Below are positions 6,724 to 9,442 of a DNA stretch of 9,442 nucleotides, piece after piece. The first letter of the stretch is position 1. Every line of letters starts with the position of its first letter. The DNA comes from JBLHGU01 sp047615875 (GTDB taxonomy: Bacteria > Pseudomonadota > Gammaproteobacteria > Arenicellales > CAJQKF01), in the NCBI GenBank assembly GCA_047615875.1, contig JBLHGU010000203.1, positions 1 through 9,442 on the forward strand, written 5' to 3'. The translations under genes were made by a program, and so were the position numbers. The notes beneath the pieces are model-generated. The model saw only the letters and a list, made by a program, of their open reading frames with translations. It was not told where the DNA came from and made no database searches.

Positions 6724-7203
6724 ATGACTATTTCTGTTGGAGACATCCTGCCGGACGCCAATCTTTTCCACATTGTAGAAAACAAGCCAACTGCAATTTC
6801 AACAAAACAGGTGTTTTCTGGTAAGAAAACACTTCTGTTTAGTTTGCCCGGTGCGTTTACACCGACTTGCTCTGCAGCTCATCTACCAGGTTACGTGGTA
6901 AATGCCGATAAAATATTGTCCAAAGGAATCGATCAAATCGCCTGTTTGTCAGTAAATGATGCCTGGGTTATGCAGGCCTGGGGGGAAATGCAAAACGCAG
7001 ATAATTTAGTAATGCTGGCAGACGGAAATGCAGAACTGACCAAGGCCATGGGATTTGCAGCTAATATGGATGCCGGAGGTCTGGGTTTGAGATCAGTGCG
7101 GTATGCCATGATCGTAGACGACTGCAAAGTTACTCATCTGAATCTAGAGCAGCCCCGTGAGTTTAAGGTCAGTGATGCGGAAACCATGATGGCGTTGTTG
7201 TAA
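6724..7203 (+). CDS. Peroxiredoxin, Prx5 / type II family
   Basis: A thiol peroxidase that reduces hydrogen peroxide and organic hydroperoxides in the cytoplasm. The 159 residues fit the Prx5 family. The active site is PGAFTPTCS (42-50), giving the PxxxTxxC motif with peroxidatic Cys49; conserved Arg126 lies in RSVRYAMIV. Also typical are CLSVNDAWVMQAWG (74-87), GNAELTKAMGF (101-111) and LGLRSVRYAMIVDD. Cys74 lies 25 residues after Cys49, the same spacing as the disulfide pair of plant type II peroxiredoxins, so an atypical 2-Cys mechanism is possible. A third cysteine is Cys134. There is no fused glutaredoxin domain. Start ATG at 6724 gives the usual family N-terminus although the upstream Shine-Dalgarno is weak. 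The SDR gene follows after 27 bases, probably co-transcribed. Confidence 0.95.
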   Translation: MTISVGDILPDANLFHIVENKPTAISTKQVFSGKKTLLFSLPGAFTPTCSAAHLPGYVVNADKILSKGIDQIACLSVNDAWVMQAWGEMQNADNLVMLADGNAELTKAMGFAANMDAGGLGLRSVRYAMIVDDCKVTHLNLEQPREFKVSDAETMMALL

Positions 7204-7230
7204 TTACTTTTCTGAGCTCAGGGTAGTAAA

Positions 7231-8022
7231 TTGGATATTGGATTAAAAGATAAAGTTATTATGGTTGGTGCAGCTAGCCGGGGGCTGGGTTTTGGTATTG
7301 CCAGAGCTTGTGCTGCTGATGGCGCGAAACTTAGTATTGCATCACCAAACCAGGAAAATATTGAGGCCGCTGCAAGCCGTTTGCGAGAGGAAACTGGTGC
7401 GGAGGTTTTAGCTAGCGTATTTAATGCGTCCGATGCAGAATCAATTGAGCGCTGGACCCAATCAACTATGAATCAGTTTGGTTGCGTGGATGGCCTACTG
7501 GTTAACGCCGGTGGACCACCAACGGGAAAGTTTGATAGTTTTGATGATGACAGTTGGCAGGCCGCCTATGAATTAACACTGTTGGGTTCAATCAGGATGA
7601 TTCGTTCGGTATTGCCGTCGATGCGCGAACGTGGTGGAGGTTCTATTGTAACCTTAACCTCTTCATCGATTAAGGAGCCAATTGATGTGCTGCTTTTGTC
7701 TAATGTGATGCGAGCCGGTGTTGTCGCTCTGGCCAAAAGCCTGAGTCGCGAACTTGCTGCAGACGGTATTCGAGTTAATAACCTGGTGCCCGGTCGTATG
7801 GATACCGATCGTGTACGAAGTATAGATGCTGGTGTTGCCCAAAAAAGTGGCAAAGATGTTGAAACTGTTCGCCAACAGAGCCAGTCGGCAATCCCTTTGG
7901 GGAGATATGGTGGTGCCGATGAATTTGGTAAGGCCGGTGCTTTTTTATTATCGGATGCTGCAAGCTACATAACAGGCTCGACACTGACCGTAGATGGCGG
8001 CGCAATGAAGACTGTTTGGTAA
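7231..8022 (+). CDS. Atypical SDR-family oxidoreductase (FabG-like, lacking YxxxK)
   Basis: The 263 residues form a single-domain short-chain dehydrogenase/reductase, a Rossmann fold using NAD(P)H. Seen are the nucleotide-binding GAASRGLG (13-20, with Val12 where Thr is usual), VNAGGPP (91-97), the catalytic-serine strand IVTLTSSS (139-146), IRVNNLVPGRMDTDR (180-194) and the C-terminal YITGSTLTVDGG. At the position of the catalytic Tyr and Lys, 13 and 17 residues after Ser144, the protein has Ser157 and Arg161 (SNVMR). I recall a FabG-annotated subgroup with such LSN...R sequences, so this is probably a family trait rather than damage; substrate and even redox activity are uncertain. The TTG start at 7231 is kept because GGG at 7221-7223 is well spaced and the next Met (residue 11) would remove the first beta strand. 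Confidence 0.9.
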   Translation: MDIGLKDKVIMVGAASRGLGFGIARACAADGAKLSIASPNQENIEAAASRLREETGAEVLASVFNASDAESIERWTQSTMNQFGCVDGLLVNAGGPPTGKFDSFDDDSWQAAYELTLLGSIRMIRSVLPSMRERGGGSIVTLTSSSIKEPIDVLLLSNVMRAGVVALAKSLSRELAADGIRVNNLVPGRMDTDRVRSIDAGVAQKSGKDVETVRQQSQSAIPLGRYGGADEFGKAGAFLLSDAASYITGSTLTVDGGAMKTVW

Positions 8023-8179
8023 AGCTATAGAGTCGTCCATCAGCAATCGTGATGACGGGTTATGGTGGAGACACATTGCTACGGGGAAAAGAAAAGTTAC
8101 TATTTTCCGCAGTGCTGTCAAAACCTATTGATATAGAGCATTTATCGCTCTCAGTTCGCAAGCTAATGGGTTAACTCGC

Positions 8180-8212
8180 TGACCGACTGTCCATAATTTG
8201 GTCATTCGGTCA
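8180..8212. repeat. Imperfect inverted repeat between convergent genes
   Basis: TGACCGA (8180-8186) pairs with TCGGTCA (8206-8212). Inside, TG pairs with CA and CCA with TGG, around a TAATT loop and separated by two single mismatches, so 12 pairs form over 33 bases. It lies 13 bases downstream of the GS-like gene's stop codon and on the far side of the SDR gene. No T-run follows on either strand, so it is not a classic terminator. An mRNA 3'-end hairpin or a protein-binding site are both possible. A second weak hairpin lies just after the SDR stop (8034-8057, 8 bp with one bulged C). Confidence 0.5.
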
Positions 8213-8225
8213 ACGTGATCTGGGG

Positions 8226-9442
8226 CTAAAAATTAGAGAAATACTCACGCTGTTCCCAGTCAGTTACCGCAGACATGAAACGATTGAACTCAGCTGTTTT
8301 TATAGTAGAAATCCACTGCACAAAGTCCCGACCAAATAGATCCGTCATAGTAGGGTCGTCATTTAAGGCATCCACGGCTTGCATAAGATTGCTGGGTAAT
8401 TGAGTTTCTTCACTGCCATAGGGTTGATCGCAAGTTGGCGGTGGTATTGCCAGCTCAGTTATTCCACTTAAACCTGAAAAGCATTGACTGGCGAGATAGA
8501 GATAAGGATTGGCCGCAGGCTCGCCAACTCGATTTTCGATTCGACTGCCAGAATCTCCTGGGGCAGAAATAACTCTAAGCATTGAAGCCTTATTATCTCT
8601 TGCCCAGCTGATACGATCAGGTGCCAGACCATAGGGTTGATAACGTTTATATCCGTTAATCGTCGGGGTGGTAAATACGCAGCATGCAGGTGCATGCTTA
8701 AGTAATCCCGCTGCGAATTGCTGTCCCGTTGGTGATAACAGTTGATTTGAGTCCTTGGGCATAAAAGCATTTTCGCCGTCATGTAAGTTTAAAATCGATT
8801 GGTGCAAATGCCATCCACAGGAAAATAGATTATCGATCTGGGGGCGACACATAAAACTTGCATGATAGCCATGTCGATGACAGATTTGTTTCACGGCACT
8901 ACGAAATAACACCATATTGTCTGCGCTTTGAATACCTTTCTCTGGATGAAAAGTGAATTCCACCTGACTTGGACCAAACTCCACTTCAATAGATCTAATC
9001 GCTAGCCCTAGTTGCTCGATGTTGCTACGCAATAATTCGGTTACCGGCTCCATCTCATCAGCTCGGGATTCGGTTAGATATTGATATCCATGTGTGAGAA
9101 GACTAACCTCAGGGGGAGCCGCAGGATGTCCGGAATTATGAGGTTGCAGTTTAGCGTCGTCCAGTTTGAAAATATGGAATTCAACTTCAAGCCCACTTAC
9201 ATACTCGAAGCCGGCATCGCGCAGCATTGCCATAGATCGTTGAGCAAGCCCCCGACTTGAAAAAATTAACGGATTAGCTGATATATCGAAGAGGTCACAG
9301 ATCATCCAGCCAGTACCTTTAACCCATGGCAATATTCGAAACGTTCCCGGATCGGGCACCATCATAATATCGCCTGCACCACTTAATTCGTCTAGCCCCA
9401 ATATGCTTTTGTTAGACCAAATCGGAAATACCGTGCGATGGG
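8226..9442 (-). CDS. Glutamine-synthetase-family ligase, PuuA-like (N-terminus outside window)
   Basis: The frame stays open to the right edge of the window, so about 404 C-terminal residues are visible and roughly the first 50 are missing; a TTG at 9401 is internal, not a start. The protein belongs to the ATP-dependent GS superfamily, which joins ammonia or an amine to the gamma-carboxyl of glutamate. Counting from 9401, motifs are VPDPGTFRILPW (15-26), metal-binding GLEVEFHIF (70-78), EVEFGPSQVEFTF (139-151), GWHLHQS (196-202), the nucleotide/glutamate region NGYKRYQPYGLAPDRISW (249-266), GSRIENRVGEPAANPYLY (285-302) and a C-terminal AVTDWEQREYF. The last resembles gamma-glutamylputrescine synthetase relatives rather than GlnA, whose adenylylation-site tail is absent. 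The actual amine substrate cannot be told. It is convergent with the SDR gene. Confidence 0.92.
   Translation of the reverse strand, partial: HRTVFPIWSNKSILGLDELSGAGDIMMVPDPGTFRILPWVKGTGWMICDLFDISANPLIFSSRGLAQRSMAMLRDAGFEYVSGLEVEFHIFKLDDAKLQPHNSGHPAAPPEVSLLTHGYQYLTESRADEMEPVTELLRSNIEQLGLAIRSIEVEFGPSQVEFTFHPEKGIQSADNMVLFRSAVKQICHRHGYHASFMCRPQIDNLFSCGWHLHQSILNLHDGENAFMPKDSNQLLSPTGQQFAAGLLKHAPACCVFTTPTINGYKRYQPYGLAPDRISWARDNKASMLRVISAPGDSGSRIENRVGEPAANPYLYLASQCFSGLSGITELAIPPPTCDQPYGSEETQLPSNLMQAVDALNDDPTMTDLFGRDFVQWISTIKTAEFNRFMSAVTDWEQREYFSNF

Noticed and set aside
8034..8057. Hairpin just after the SDR stop as a terminator
   Set aside because: Only 8 bp with a bulge and no T-run after it.
9399..9401. 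TTG as start codon of the GS-like gene
   Set aside because: The frame continues upstream to the window edge with GS-like sequence (HRTVFPIWSN), so this TTG is an internal leucine codon.
1..9442. CRISPR arrays, transposons, tRNA genes, phage or defence systems
   Set aside because: No regularly spaced repeats, transposase motifs, cloverleaf sequences or defence-type domains were seen on either strand.

Overview
The window looks like chromosomal DNA of a free-living, probably aquatic gammaproteobacterium. The main support is a protein ending in a FimV-type C-terminal domain, a family typical of Gammaproteobacteria. A complete branched-chain-amino-acid-type (HAAT) ABC importer and a PuuA-like glutamine-synthetase relative fit a heterotroph that scavenges nitrogen compounds. 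Base composition is moderate and even. No mobile element, CRISPR array, tRNA or rRNA gene was found. The taxonomic statement is inference; the gene families are read from motifs.

Layout. (1) 1-4344, plus strand: a liv-type operon made of the 3' end of a periplasmic substrate-binding protein, then livG, livF, livH and livM. The last four are tightly packed: ATGA overlaps at livG/livF and livH/livM, and the livH start directly abuts the livF stop. A strong intrinsic-terminator-like hairpin separates the binding-protein gene from livG. (2) 4373-4978, minus strand: a small lipoprotein of unknown function, convergent with livM. (3) 4979-5406: a divergent intergenic region with a clean hairpin and no convincing gene. 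(4) 5407-6141, plus strand: a short membrane-anchored FimV-like protein with a TTG start fixed by an excellent Shine-Dalgarno site. (5) 6142-6723: a long gap with a few coding-like, stop-interrupted stretches on the minus strand, perhaps a decayed gene. (6) 6724-8022, plus strand: a Prx5-type peroxiredoxin followed after 27 bases by an atypical SDR oxidoreductase lacking the canonical YxxxK pair, probably one transcript. (7) 8226 to the right edge, minus strand: a glutamine-synthetase-like ligase whose N-terminus lies outside the window, convergent with the SDR gene. An imperfect inverted repeat lies between them.

How the genes work together. The binding protein captures an amino acid or related amide in the periplasm, LivH and LivM form the membrane channel, and LivG and LivF hydrolyse ATP to drive uptake. 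The remaining genes form separate one- or two-gene units with no obvious shared pathway. Non-ATG starts are frequent (livG GTG, livH GTG, FimV-like TTG, SDR TTG).

I see no convincing new multi-gene system. The points most worth a second look are the shortened FimV-like protein, the SDR with Ser/Arg in place of Tyr/Lys, and the decayed-looking stretch at 6194-6468.
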